A DNA stretch of 64,000 nt from Granulosicoccus sp. (GTDB lineage Bacteria > Pseudomonadota > Gammaproteobacteria > Granulosicoccales > Granulosicoccaceae), in contig JALZUD010000012.1 in assembly GCA_023301725.1 (NCBI GenBank), positions 24,196-88,195 of the forward strand. The letters are read 5' to 3'. The notes beneath the pieces were generated by a model. It saw nothing but the letters and a program-made list of their open reading frames with translations, made no database searches and was not told the DNA's origin. Shown here piece by piece: positions 1 to 10,149 of this stretch. The number at the start of each line of letters is the position of its first letter. Position 1 is the first letter of the stretch. The position numbers were made by a program, and so were the translations under genes.

Positions 1-696
1 TGCAGCTGGCATATCGTCAGTGATATTAAGAATACCGCTGTAGCGCAATCTTGCTGCAGCAACCGTGGCGCGCGCCAGATCTGCAACGTGAATCCGGTTA
101 AATACTTGCTCTGGTTTAATCAGCATTCTTGCCCGTCCCGCTAATGCATCTTTTATCGCATTACGCCCAGGCCCGTAAATTCCTGATAAACGTAGACTGA
201 CCATTGGCACTTGCCACTTGCTAGCCAAAACGCCCCAGCAGCTTTCCGCTTGTAGGCGCATCATGGAACGAACCTGTGTGGATTGACAGGCCGTGGATTC
301 GTCAACCCAGCCGCCGAGATGATTGCCATAAACACCAATAGTTGACAGATACCCAAGCCATCGCAATGCGGGCAGTTCCACGGCTCCCGAGCTGAAAAAA
401 TCATGTACCGGATCATTGAACGGTGCCGCCCTATCAGGTCCCGAACAAATAATAAGATGAGTGGCCTTTGCACACTGTGCTCTCAAACTCTCATCGGCAG
501 CAATCGTTAATTCATCTTGCTCAGTATTCTCTGCATCTAAAACACACGCTGCAAGGCCTGCATGACGCAAATCTACTAATGAATCGACACTGCGCCGCGT
601 GCCACACACCGAGCCATGGTTAGCAGCCTGAAGAGCTATTTGGTATCCACTAAACCCTGCGCCAACAACTAAGGTGTGCATAATATCGGTCGTCAT
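1..696 (-). CDS. NAD-dependent epimerase/dehydratase (SDR, YeeZ-like), 3' end truncated by window edge
   Basis: Reverse-strand reading MTTDIMHTLVVGAGFSGYQIALQAANHGSV...LSTIGVYGNHLGGWVDE...VPMVSLRLSGIYGPGRNAI...FNRIHVADLARA; Rossmann motif and SDR-like IYGPGR/HVxD motifs. Start coordinate +/-2 nt. Confidence 0.75.
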   Translation of the reverse strand, partial: MTTDIMHTLVVGAGFSGYQIALQAANHGSVCGTRRSVDSLVDLRHAGLAACVLDAENTEQDELTIAADESLRAQCAKATHLIICSGPDRAAPFNDPVHDFFSSGAVELPALRWLGYLSTIGVYGNHLGGWVDESTACQSTQVRSMMRLQAESCWGVLASKWQVPMVSLRLSGIYGPGRNAIKDALAGRARMLIKPEQVFNRIHVADLARATVAAARLRYSGILNITDDMPAA

Positions 697-707
697 GTTG
701 AAACAAA

Positions 708-2300
708 CTACATGGTAGCGCCAATTTGCCAAGGAACAAACTCATTGTCACCTAGGCCGTGCTGCTCGCTGAGACTTTGACGTCCAGAGGCGACCTCCAG
801 CAAGCGATTATAAATTCGCCTACCCACAGCCTCTACAGATTCACCATCACTGACTATTGTGCCAGCATTAATGTCCATGTCATCGCTGAGTTGATCATAC
901 ATATCGGTGTTAGTGGCAATTTTTAAACAAGGGGCAGGCTTGCTTCCAAACATTGAACCGCGTCCAGTGGTAAACGCCACTAAATTGCAGCCGGATGCTA
1001 TCTGGCCTGTTACAGACGCCGGATCGTAGCCTGGTGAATCCATAAAAACAAAACCGCGCCGATCAATGTGTTCGGCGTAAAGATAAACACCGGTGAGTGG
1101 AGTTGTTCCGCCTTTTGCAACCGCACCTAAGGATTTTTCAAGGATGGTTGTCAAACCGCCTAACTTATTACCAGGAGAGGGATTGTTATCTAACGATCCA
1201 TTGTTTCGCGCAACATAATCTTGCCACCAACGTATTCTCTGCATTAATTTGTCAGCTACGCTCTGCTCAGTAGCACGCGTTGTGAGCAAGTGTTCCGCAC
1301 CATAGATTTCAGGGGTTTCGGCAAGCACAACACGGCCGCCTTGCTGTACCAATAAATCAGCTGCAAAACCCAATGCAGGATTGGCAGTAATGCCAGACCA
1401 TGCATCAGAGCCGCCACACTGCAAAGCCAAAGACAGGGCTGATGCTGGACAGGGGGTGCGCACCAAAGCATTAATGTCTTGCAGCATCTGTTCAACCTGT
1501 TGGATACCACGCTCAATGGTCTTAACATGACCACCGCTAGTCTGGATGTTCATGGTGCGAAGTAACGGACCATTGTGCAATTTCTGATTGCTCAGCAACT
1601 CCCCAATCTGGCTTGTCTCACACCCTAGCCCAACAAATAAAACACCCCCTACATTGGGATGTCGGGCAAAACCTGACAGCACACGCTGTAGATTCGCGAA
1701 ACCCTCGGAAGAGGTATCCATTCCACATCCAGTGCTATGGGTAAATGCCGCAACACCGTCAACGTTCTCAAAACTAGCTAAGGCGTCTTGGTTGAAATAA
1801 CCCGCAATTCGATGCGCCACGGTGGCCGAGCAATTGACGCTGCTCAGCACAGCGATATAGTTACGCGTGCCCGACCTGCCATCTTCACGGGCGTAGCCAA
1901 GAAACGAATCAGTGCATTGAACTTCAGCAGGCTGCACAGGGTTTGTTGACTGAATACCCGGCAAGCTATCGTTATTGACGAACGCCAGATTGTGCGTGTG
2001 CACATGATCACCTGCACGGATATCACCACTGGCAACACCGATGAGCTGAGAATATTTGAGCACCCGAGTTCCCTTGGGCATATCACACAATGCAATCTTA
2101 TGGCCTTTCGCGATTCGTTCACGGCAGACCAGAACTCCAGCAGCTTCGGTGTCTATTGAGCCCGCAATCGGGAGTGGTAGCGACTCAGCGGCAGCCAATG
2201 TTCTTAGCGCTACCGCGACATTATCCGCTGGCGACAGCTGCAATATGGCCTGTGCGGTGGATCGGCTACCATCAAGCCATTTGACAGGTGAATCAGTCAT
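708..2300 (-). CDS. uxaA: UxaA family hydrolyase (altronate dehydratase-like)
   Basis: 530 aa; N-terminal SAF-like domain, then GYAREDGRSGTRNYIAVLSSVNCSATV, HSTGCGMD, LQCGGSDAWSGITANPALG, FTTGRGSMFG motifs of UxaA/GarD. Confidence 0.85.
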   Translation of the reverse strand: MTDSPVKWLDGSRSTAQAILQLSPADNVAVALRTLAAAESLPLPIAGSIDTEAAGVLVCRERIAKGHKIALCDMPKGTRVLKYSQLIGVASGDIRAGDHVHTHNLAFVNNDSLPGIQSTNPVQPAEVQCTDSFLGYAREDGRSGTRNYIAVLSSVNCSATVAHRIAGYFNQDALASFENVDGVAAFTHSTGCGMDTSSEGFANLQRVLSGFARHPNVGGVLFVGLGCETSQIGELLSNQKLHNGPLLRTMNIQTSGGHVKTIERGIQQVEQMLQDINALVRTPCPASALSLALQCGGSDAWSGITANPALGFAADLLVQQGGRVVLAETPEIYGAEHLLTTRATEQSVADKLMQRIRWWQDYVARNNGSLDNNPSPGNKLGGLTTILEKSLGAVAKGGTTPLTGVYLYAEHIDRRGFVFMDSPGYDPASVTGQIASGCNLVAFTTGRGSMFGSKPAPCLKIATNTDMYDQLSDDMDINAGTIVSDGESVEAVGRRIYNRLLEVASGRQSLSEQHGLGDNEFVPWQIGATM

Positions 2301-2470
2301 TTTTTTTCATTTCGATGTGCGCCACCTAGCAGAAGCGAAGATTTTTGCGAACCAATCTAACGATTCGATGACCTACCAGTGAGGAACATCTAGCTTAGCC
2401 ATGTTAATGTTCGCCATTAATTTTTTTTTGACAAAAACGAGCCTAACCCAAGCTGGCGACAAATACCAGA

Positions 2471-3292
2471 ATGCCGAAGCCAATCCGCAAAACCACCCGA
2501 AGACGCTCGCTATCAAAAATGCTTCTTAAATCAGTGCTGGTTGTTCTTTTTTTGTTTGTGGCACCCGTTGGATGCATGGTGGTTGCTCACTACTCAGGTG
2601 ACCAGAATGGCGGGTACGGCCAACGCTCCAGCACAGGGCTGGCACCAGAGGCGGCCATTGAGGACGCTATAATTCAGGTGTACTCAGCAAGAGCTGCACG
2701 ATGGCGTGGTGCTATCGGCGTACACACGTGGTTCGCCACCAAGCGCACCACTGAGACCAGCTATACACGACTTGAAGTGATTGGCTATCGCTTACGCTGG
2801 GGCAGAGACACTGTACGCATCAGGCCTGGAGTGCCAGATGCGATGTGGTTCGGCAGCGAACCAACCCTGCTTCGCGAGATCCGTGGTGACGAGCAGGTCG
2901 ATGCCTTAATAGACAAGCTGCATGCAACGGCAAGCGCCTACCCGTATAACAAGGTGTACAAAGTCTGGCCTGGTCCGAATAGCAATACATTCGTTGCACA
3001 TCTTGCGCGCCAAGTGCCACAGCTGCGACTGGAGTTGCCTTCAACAGCCGTAGGCAAGGACTACCTGCCACATGGGGCCCTTGCAGCAAGAACGCCCAGC
3101 GGCACCGGAGTTCAGGTGTCTTTGGGAGGCTACATTGGGCTCATGGCGGGCATTGAGGAGGGAGTAGAAGTGGATCTGCTCGGACTTACCGTGGGTATCG
3201 ATCTGCTACCACCGGCAATAAAGCTCCCTGGTATTGGCCGTATCGGTTTTCGTGACTCGAAGCGGATCGAACTCTACGAATCAGAAATCTGA
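2471..3292 (+). CDS. DUF3750-like membrane-anchored protein
   Basis: 273 aa, N-terminal TM segment, 'ARAARWRGAIGVHTWFATKRTTETSYTRLEVIGYRLRWG' resembles DUF3750. Confidence 0.6.
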   Translation: MPKPIRKTTRRRSLSKMLLKSVLVVLFLFVAPVGCMVVAHYSGDQNGGYGQRSSTGLAPEAAIEDAIIQVYSARAARWRGAIGVHTWFATKRTTETSYTRLEVIGYRLRWGRDTVRIRPGVPDAMWFGSEPTLLREIRGDEQVDALIDKLHATASAYPYNKVYKVWPGPNSNTFVAHLARQVPQLRLELPSTAVGKDYLPHGALAARTPSGTGVQVSLGGYIGLMAGIEEGVEVDLLGLTVGIDLLPPAIKLPGIGRIGFRDSKRIELYESEI

Positions 3293-3640
3293 TTGATCTG
3301 CTTGCAATTCAGCGATGGTCTTTTGCAATTTCAAAAAATCAGCATGAACGCCCATCAACTGCTCTCGAACGTCCTCGAAATAACCTTGCAACCAGTGTGC
3401 GCAGCGTGTTTGCACCCATTCGACTTGCTCGGCGCTAAGACCTTCCAACTCGCTTAAATCCAATACGGGTTGCGAGGGCAAAGGCGGGCCAGGATAACGT
3501 GCGATTGTCTTCTCGGCCATGCTCATCCAGCGTTGAGCTATTTCGGCATCAGGATGCTGCGAAATGGCATCAATTACCAGTTTCTGCAACATTCGCGCAC
3601 GCGCATCTTCATCTGTCGGCAAATGGTGCAAGGTTCCCAT
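3281..3640 (-). CDS. Conserved hypothetical protein (MGTLHHLPTDEDAR...)
   Basis: ORF 3281..3727; likely start at internal ATG (MGTLHHLP). 3' end overlaps the convergent DUF3750-like gene by 12 nt. Confidence 0.55.
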   Translation of the reverse strand: MGTLHHLPTDEDARARMLQKLVIDAISQHPDAEIAQRWMSMAEKTIARYPGPPLPSQPVLDLSELEGLSAEQVEWVQTRCAHWLQGYFEDVREQLMGVHADFLKLQKTIAELQADQSDF

Positions 3641-3863
3641 GTCGATTTCTCTCCAATATTTGAAAAAGAACGTCAAAACGGCATTATCTGACACCCCGAT
3701 GGAACAACTATCAACTATTCTTTTCATACAATGTTGAAGTCAACTCGCTAAACGTGAGCCAGGACCAGAATTTGGACCTATTTCTTTGAGTTGATACATT
3801 GTTAGTAACATTTTTCTGACAATCGGATTATGTTGCCGAGCAACGAAACAGGGATCTTGTTGA

Positions 3864-5921
3864 ATGATGTCAAAACCCACGTTAACGAAGCAGCCTGCGC
3901 TTTTTGCGTTTTTATCTATAGTCAGTCTCTTCGGACTAACTGCCTGTGGTTCCAGTTCTGTCTCGAGCATATCAAGTGATGGACAAGAGGCTTCGACTGA
4001 ATCGCAAGAAGATCAGTCGCAAGACAACGGTAATAGCGAAACAGCTGGTGAGGTTGACCAGAACACAGACAACGCTGATAACCCGAGCAGTCCAAACGGC
4101 GAAGATTTCATCGCAGCCGAAAATACTGGCGAGTCTATTCCAGCTAATCGAGTTCTGGATCCTCTACCCTCGCCGCCTCTAACAGCTGCCCCTGGCCCAG
4201 AAAGCATTCCAGTAGTAGCCGAAACGGCAACGACCAATATTGTGGGTTACACCGCCATGCGAGATGCTTTCGGTAATGTCATTGACATCAATGATGGCCT
4301 GAGCGAAGCTGATTTTGCAGCAGGCTTGCCAGCTGCAATAGTCAGTACCCCAGCCAATGTCGATACTGCAACCAACGCACCTCCTTTCTTTGTAGACCTA
4401 GATAATGTTGAGGTGTTCGCAGGTGAAGAGCTTGTCGTGGTTTTTGACCCTGATGACCCTGAGGGTGGATTACCGGGTATGTTTTCAGGTACTACACCCG
4501 AAAGTGGATCGTTTGATGACAATTTCGACGGTACAAAGTCACTTCGATGGAGACCGTTAGAGCCCGATGTCGGTATTCACGAATTTACGGTTACAGCAAT
4601 TGATCCTCTTGTGCCGCTGTACAGAGTCGAACAAACCATACGCATCAAGGTCAAGCTACCCAGCGACCTGAGCACCATCAGGAACCTTCCACCGGGTCTC
4701 AACAAAATTGAACCACTAACGGTACGTGTGAACGATCCTGTAGTGGCGTATATCAAGGTAACTGATCCTAACGGCACAATACCTCTTCTGGATATTGCGA
4801 ATCCGCCTGCGGGATCAACCATCACCGCACATCCTACTGAACCCGATATAACGATTTTGCACTTCGTGCCAGATGCGCCTGGCAATTTTGTGCTCGAGCT
4901 GATGGCCATCGATTCTGTCGATCCCAGCCTCACCGCTGTCCAGAGTGTGTCGATTGACGTGCTTGCCGCGACAGATTTTATTCGTCCCGGTGCACGCCTG
5001 CGTGATTTAGCAGCAGGACGCGATTTGTTGTTCGGCTATGCCGCTCTGCAGAGCTACTACGAGAAGCCAGACGGCGCCTTGTACACTGATATTGCCGGGC
5101 AAGAATTCAATTTTGTCACCACTGAAAATTCGATCAAATTCGATTACGTCAATCCTATACCCGGACTGTTTCGCTGGGCAGCCACTGATAATCTAGTGCA
5201 GTTAGCAAAATTACAAAACCAGACGGTTCATGGCCACACTCTGGTTTGGTACACCCAACTTCCCGGCTGGGTACATCGCTCTGAGCTTGATGATCGCGAG
5301 CTAATAATGCGCGAATTCATCGACCGAGTAATGAAGCGGTATGGCCCCGACATACCTATATGGGACGTTGTTAACGAATCACTGGAAGATGACGGCACAT
5401 TAAGGAACTCGGTATGGCATCAGGCTATGGGAGCGAGTTATATCGACATTGCTTTCAGGCAAGCGCGCGAATCAGCACCTGATGCGGTGCTGCTCTACAA
5501 CGATTACGATATCTCGTTCAACGGACCTAAATCAGAGGCCATGATCACCCTGATGCAGCAACTAAAAGATGCTGGTACGCCCGTTGATGGCGTTGGCTTT
5601 CAAGTGCATCTGTTCGCTGATTTTGACAAAATTGATGAGATGGAAACTCTCTTCCAGAGAGTGGCAGACATGGATCTGGATATCTACATTACAGAGTTTG
5701 ACGTCTCCATGGCAGACGGGCAAACGCTAGCAGATCAAGCGCAGTTGTATGAGGACGTTCTATCAGCTTGCCTCAATCAACCAAGATGCAAAGCATTCCA
5801 GACCTGGGGCTTTACTGATACCTATTCTTGGCGTAGTCAATTTGATCCACTGCCATTCGATCGTCGCTATCAGGCCAAGCCTGCTTATTCAGCGTTGCAG
5901 CAGCGGCTCAGCGAAAACTAA
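3864..5921 (+). CDS. Endo-1,4-beta-xylanase, GH10, lipoprotein with Ig-like region
   Basis: Lipobox LFGLTAC; GH10 motifs FNFVTTENSIKFDYV, VHGHTLVWYTQLPGWV, IWDVVNESLEDDGTLR (acid/base Glu), YITEFDVS (nucleophile Glu). Confidence 0.92.
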   Translation: MMSKPTLTKQPALFAFLSIVSLFGLTACGSSSVSSISSDGQEASTESQEDQSQDNGNSETAGEVDQNTDNADNPSSPNGEDFIAAENTGESIPANRVLDPLPSPPLTAAPGPESIPVVAETATTNIVGYTAMRDAFGNVIDINDGLSEADFAAGLPAAIVSTPANVDTATNAPPFFVDLDNVEVFAGEELVVVFDPDDPEGGLPGMFSGTTPESGSFDDNFDGTKSLRWRPLEPDVGIHEFTVTAIDPLVPLYRVEQTIRIKVKLPSDLSTIRNLPPGLNKIEPLTVRVNDPVVAYIKVTDPNGTIPLLDIANPPAGSTITAHPTEPDITILHFVPDAPGNFVLELMAIDSVDPSLTAVQSVSIDVLAATDFIRPGARLRDLAAGRDLLFGYAALQSYYEKPDGALYTDIAGQEFNFVTTENSIKFDYVNPIPGLFRWAATDNLVQLAKLQNQTVHGHTLVWYTQLPGWVHRSELDDRELIMREFIDRVMKRYGPDIPIWDVVNESLEDDGTLRNSVWHQAMGASYIDIAFRQARESAPDAVLLYNDYDISFNGPKSEAMITLMQQLKDAGTPVDGVGFQVHLFADFDKIDEMETLFQRVADMDLDIYITEFDVSMADGQTLADQAQLYEDVLSACLNQPRCKAFQTWGFTDTYSWRSQFDPLPFDRRYQAKPAYSALQQRLSEN

Positions 5922-5938
5922 AGCCCTTGCGCTTCCAA

Positions 5939-5980
5939 GAGCCTGCGCGAAAAGCAACATATCGGCTGGTGCGCAGGCTT
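5939..5980 (+). terminator. Hairpin downstream of GH10 gene
   Basis: AGCCTGCGC ... GCGCAGGCTT inverted repeat just after the stop codon. Confidence 0.45.
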
Positions 5981-6055
5981 GTCTAATCGAATTCAAGGTT
6001 TAGCGCGAAGCTCCTTTTCAAAGGTTGAATTCAAGACCAAACTTAAAGCTTAGTT

Positions 6056-6580
6056 TCAAGACCGAGCGTCAGAGACTCCAGCTTTGTAAGAAAACAACAG
6101 CACTAGGCCAACCAGCAACAACCCGATAAACCAAAGCAGTGACCACTCGGCAATGCTTAATGTCATAAACCGCCAATGAACCTCGGCACAGTTGCCATCC
6201 CCTTTAAACAGCAGAGATAACGTGTTTAACCAAGGTTCATTCTCTAACCAATATTGTAAGCCAGGACCACATTGAGGCACCAACTCAGGCGGCAAGTGTT
6301 GCAACCAAACCTGACGCCCTGCTGTCACTATTCCCCCTACTGCACACAAGCTCAGTAAAGTGGCAAACAGTCGCTGAGCCCACTGGGTTCGCGCAGAGAA
6401 TAGCCCGAAGAGCGCGAACAAACCAATGCCAACATAGAACATCCTTTGGGTGATACAAAGCGGACATGGGTCAAGATATAAGACTTTCTCGGCGTAGATG
6501 GCGTAACTCATTAATCCAATGACTGAGCACAAGCACCCCAGCCACATCAAACGTCTTGAATACACGGAAGTAAGGTTCAT
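6056..6580 (-). CDS. dsbB: Disulfide bond formation protein B
   Basis: Four TM segments, LDPCPLCITQRM (CxxC motif) and second Cys pair VPQCGPG...GNCAE. Confidence 0.9.
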   Translation of the reverse strand: MNLTSVYSRRLMWLGCLCSVIGLMSYAIYAEKVLYLDPCPLCITQRMFYVGIGLFALFGLFSARTQWAQRLFATLLSLCAVGGIVTAGRQVWLQHLPPELVPQCGPGLQYWLENEPWLNTLSLLFKGDGNCAEVHWRFMTLSIAEWSLLWFIGLLLVGLVLLFSYKAGVSDARS

Positions 6581-6724
6581 AGAGATCACGTAACGATCGA
6601 GTTATTGAGAGCGATGCCAATGCGCTTTTGGCCAATGATGATTCATGTGCAGGCGAGGGTATCGACGCCGTCGTCGTTGCGCTACACTCGAAATTCACGA
6701 CGTCAGTATATCCGAATATATCGC

Positions 6725-7024
6725 ATGGAAATGCTAGAGACATTGCTTGACCACCCACACGCCGAGGCACTAGGTCTGCTGTTCTTTGGCACTCTGTGTC
6801 TGATCGGCCTTGTTCAAGTCGTCAGAAAAGGACTTGCGCTTGTCTTGTGGTTAGTCATGTTCACTGTGGGGCTGTTGCCAGTCGCCTATATTCTGTCTGG
6901 CTCTGACTCGGCTTTTTTAAATTCGGCACGCGATGCAGTAACTGATGCACGCAGCAGTGCTCCTGGCATTGGCAGCAATGTGATCAAGCGTTGGTGTGCG
7001 ACATTAGACGATGTATGCCGCTAG
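6725..7024 (+). CDS. Small membrane protein of unknown function
   Basis: MEMLETLLDHPHAEALGLLFFGTLCLIGLVQVVRKGLALVLWLVMFTVGLLPVAYIL; two TM segments. Start trimmed from ORF 6605. Confidence 0.45.
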   Translation: MEMLETLLDHPHAEALGLLFFGTLCLIGLVQVVRKGLALVLWLVMFTVGLLPVAYILSGSDSAFLNSARDAVTDARSSAPGIGSNVIKRWCATLDDVCR

Positions 7025-7059
7025 ATCATGTGTGCCGCTGATTTAATCCATCGGCCGAG

Positions 7060-7410
7060 CTAATGGATTAAAAAATAATCAACGAAGTAGCGACCACCTT
7101 TCAAGGCGATGGTCGTCAAGGCCACAACCTGCTCTGTAGAGTGATCAAAATGTTGATCCCAGATTACGGTGAACGACTTTTCTCGTCGAAAAATCGCAAC
7201 TTTTTCTCTGGCTATAGGCCGACCCCAGCTTGCTTCTCTCTGGTCGCAAGCAGCCAGGAAATCATCCTGCGTCAACACGCCTTTAAGAGACACTGAGAAA
7301 TGCACACTGTGCATCTTGTAGTCTCGGTTGGAAACGCCGGCCATGATGTCGTCCATCATCGGCTCAGCGATTTTCAGTATTTCGTCGTCTTCAAGTTCTT
7401 GGCAGCTCAT
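7060..7410 (-). CDS. Hypothetical protein, 116 aa
   Basis: Intact ORF, plausible soluble protein; no recognised family. Confidence 0.5.
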   Translation of the reverse strand: MSCQELEDDEILKIAEPMMDDIMAGVSNRDYKMHSVHFSVSLKGVLTQDDFLAACDQREASWGRPIAREKVAIFRREKSFTVIWDQHFDHSTEQVVALTTIALKGGRYFVDYFLIH

Positions 7411-7462
7411 ACGTGAATGTTACACGATCAAATACCACTCGCCCCTCTAAGGGGGCGAAAAT

Positions 7463-7687
7463 TCATGCTTCTTCGCAACTCTGTCTGCCCAGTCGGTACC
7501 CTCGGTACCACTCAGCTTCCAACTCGTCTTCTGCAAAGTAAGAATAATGACAATTTTTGGGCGTTGTTCCCGTCATGCCAGCATCCATCCCTGCTGTGTG
7601 GGCTAGTGACGACGTCACGTCGTGCATCGGTTTTGATGCTCCAGAAATAACAGTATTTAAACCAACAAAATCAAACGTGCGCTTCAT
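7463..7687 (-). CDS. Ribosome modulation factor (RMF)/CrpP-like small protein
   Basis: AHTAGMDAGMTGTTPKNCHYSYFAEDELEAEWYRGYRLGRQ aligns by eye with E. coli RMF AHQRGYQAGIAGRSKEMCPYQTLNQRSQWLGGWREA. Confidence 0.55.
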   Translation of the reverse strand: MKRTFDFVGLNTVISGASKPMHDVTSSLAHTAGMDAGMTGTTPKNCHYSYFAEDELEAEWYRGYRLGRQSCEEA

Positions 7688-8039
7688 CGCAGAGACTCCA
7701 AACTTAACTTAGGGATACCCGGAACATCCGAGTTGCAGCGAAGTTATCACTACTGCCTTGAACTCATCGTAAACCAAGTCTCATAAACAGCCAAAGCCCT
7801 GCGCAGATTATTAAACTTAATCCAAAGTCAGATCATTGACGCAAAACCCGTGAGAACCAAGGCGCTTTTCAGCTTGGTAATAGTACCCATAGACAGTCTT
7901 TCTTCTTGTGAGGTGGATCTCATTTTGTCGTCGAGACTAGATATTCAAGGTGTCAACAGGTTATTTGCAGTCTGTTTTAGCTCCAGCATTGCATACGAAT
8001 ACACCAATATCTCAGAAGTCCATTAAATGAACAGCACGC

Positions 8040-10118
8040 ATGAATGATAGCGACACCTCACAAAAAATAGCTATCGCAACACAAAGCGATCCTCGCTTGA
8101 CACTAATGGCCAGAATCCAGACGCCCTTGTATCTGTTTGACGCAGATGCTTACGCGATTGTGTGGGCTAACGACATGGCTGTTGAATTCTGGGAAGCCGA
8201 TTCGGCGAGCGAACTTTGTTCGCGTAACCTGAATACGGATGCGTCCGTTGCAGTGAAAGAAAACCTGAATCACATCAAACAAGACTGTTTCGAAAAGGAC
8301 ACCACCGCGCTGCAACACTGGACTGTGTATCCAAATCAAGTACCAAAAACGGCTAATTTTTTGATGTCGCCGTTCAAGACTTTGGATAACCGAATGCTCC
8401 TGCTAATGCAGGTTGAAACCCTTAGCCGTGCGCCTGATGAAGAGACACTGTATCGCACAACAGCACTCATGCACACCACGACCATGATCACGGCTTATGA
8501 TGAAAATCAAAACCTTGTCTATAGTAACGGTGCAGCTCGAGACGCAATACCAACCTCTTTTTCTGCGGGTAAAAAACGGTTAGTAAAGCTTGAAGATGCT
8601 GAACATATCCAAATAGCCTTATCGAAGCAGCATTATTGCGACATTGAAGCTCAGGTACACACCACAAAGGGCATTCGCTGGCACTCAGTACATATTGAAC
8701 GTTGTACCAATCCCACGACTGGCAAACAGATGTTTCTTTCCACTGAAATTGACATCACAGAACAGCGTGCGGCCAAAGAACAAGCTTTTATACTCGCCTT
8801 TGTCGACTCACTAACTAATCTGCCCAACAGGGTGGCGTTGATGAACAAGTTAAATGCCCTGCTTGGCCAAGACAAACCCGAGCGCTTTGCCGTGCTGTTT
8901 CTGGATTTAGATAGATTCAAAAACATCAATGATTCTCTAGGTCACGCTGTTGGTGACCTACTCTTGATTCAGGTCGCTCAAAGACTGACAGATTCCGTCA
9001 GAGGCGAAGGCAGTGTTTTTAGGCTCGCAGGTGACGAATTTATAATCATACTTAACGAAATCGAGGCCTCTACCGACAGTAGCACTGTCGCGAACAGAGT
9101 CCTGAGCAGCATGGCAAAACACATGCTGATCGCAGAACACCAATTACTCATAAAAACCAGCATCGGCATTTCGCTTTACCCAGAAAACGCAGACTCCGCC
9201 AATGAGCTTCTTGAGCAAGCAGATGCTGCAATGTACGCAGCCAAGGCCAGCCAATGTGGCTACTGCTTTTTTGATTCCAGAATGTCAATGACATCTGCAA
9301 GCGATATCAAAAAGCGAATGGGTATTGAAAACGATCTTCAGAAAGCGGTAGAGAACAATGAATTAGAGCTTTACTACCAACCCAAGATCTCCTGTGCCAG
9401 CTTGAAGGTTTGTGGCGTGGAAGCTCTCGTGCGCTGGAATCATCCGGAGCTGGGCACGCTAGCACCCGACAGGTTCATTAGTATTGCCGAAGAAAGCGGC
9501 CAGATAGTCGAACTGGGGCATTGGGTGCTAAATGAGGCAATGAGACAACAACGCCAATGGGAAGATGACGGCTTGCCGGTTCAGGTTTCTATCAATATCT
9601 CAGCCAGGCAGTTCGAATCCAATCAACTGGATGTCGACATTATGAATGCAATGAAATTGCACAAATGTGACCCGAGAATGATTGAACTGGAAGTCACAGA
9701 ATCAATGCTCGCAGGGGATCCAGATGGCGTGTACGAGCTTCTTCAACGGATCAGCGCTCTTGGCCTGCGCCTTACGCTAGATGACTTTGGTACTGGGTAT
9801 TCAAATCTGGCCTATCTCCAGAACTACCCACTGGACAGCATGAAGATTGACCGCCTGTTTTTGAGCGACAGCAAGCACTCAGTACTGTTGCGCACTATAT
9901 TGAACATGGGTAGATCGCTGGGACTTGAAATGGTTGCAGAGGGTGTTGAAACAGCCGCTCAAGTTGATTGGCTCGTTAAACAAGGTTGTGACCAGATGCA
10001 AGGCTTTTACTTCAGTAGACCCAAACCTGCACGAGACATTACAGACTATTTACGCAAAGCAAGTTCGCTCTCTATAGATAGCAGCAATGCTGCCAACGAT
10101 CAGGACCACGCCGCCTGA
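8040..10118 (+). CDS. PAS-GGDEF-EAL cyclic-di-GMP signalling protein
   Basis: GGDEF site RLAGDEFIIIL (AGDEF variant), EAL motif GVEALVRWNHPELG, downstream DDFGTGYSNL and VAEGVET motifs. Confidence 0.93.
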   Translation: MNDSDTSQKIAIATQSDPRLTLMARIQTPLYLFDADAYAIVWANDMAVEFWEADSASELCSRNLNTDASVAVKENLNHIKQDCFEKDTTALQHWTVYPNQVPKTANFLMSPFKTLDNRMLLLMQVETLSRAPDEETLYRTTALMHTTTMITAYDENQNLVYSNGAARDAIPTSFSAGKKRLVKLEDAEHIQIALSKQHYCDIEAQVHTTKGIRWHSVHIERCTNPTTGKQMFLSTEIDITEQRAAKEQAFILAFVDSLTNLPNRVALMNKLNALLGQDKPERFAVLFLDLDRFKNINDSLGHAVGDLLLIQVAQRLTDSVRGEGSVFRLAGDEFIIILNEIEASTDSSTVANRVLSSMAKHMLIAEHQLLIKTSIGISLYPENADSANELLEQADAAMYAAKASQCGYCFFDSRMSMTSASDIKKRMGIENDLQKAVENNELELYYQPKISCASLKVCGVEALVRWNHPELGTLAPDRFISIAEESGQIVELGHWVLNEAMRQQRQWEDDGLPVQVSINISARQFESNQLDVDIMNAMKLHKCDPRMIELEVTESMLAGDPDGVYELLQRISALGLRLTLDDFGTGYSNLAYLQNYPLDSMKIDRLFLSDSKHSVLLRTILNMGRSLGLEMVAEGVETAAQVDWLVKQGCDQMQGFYFSRPKPARDITDYLRKASSLSIDSSNAANDQDHAA

Positions 10119-10149
10119 AACACATTCAAGCAGGCGAATACACGCTAGA

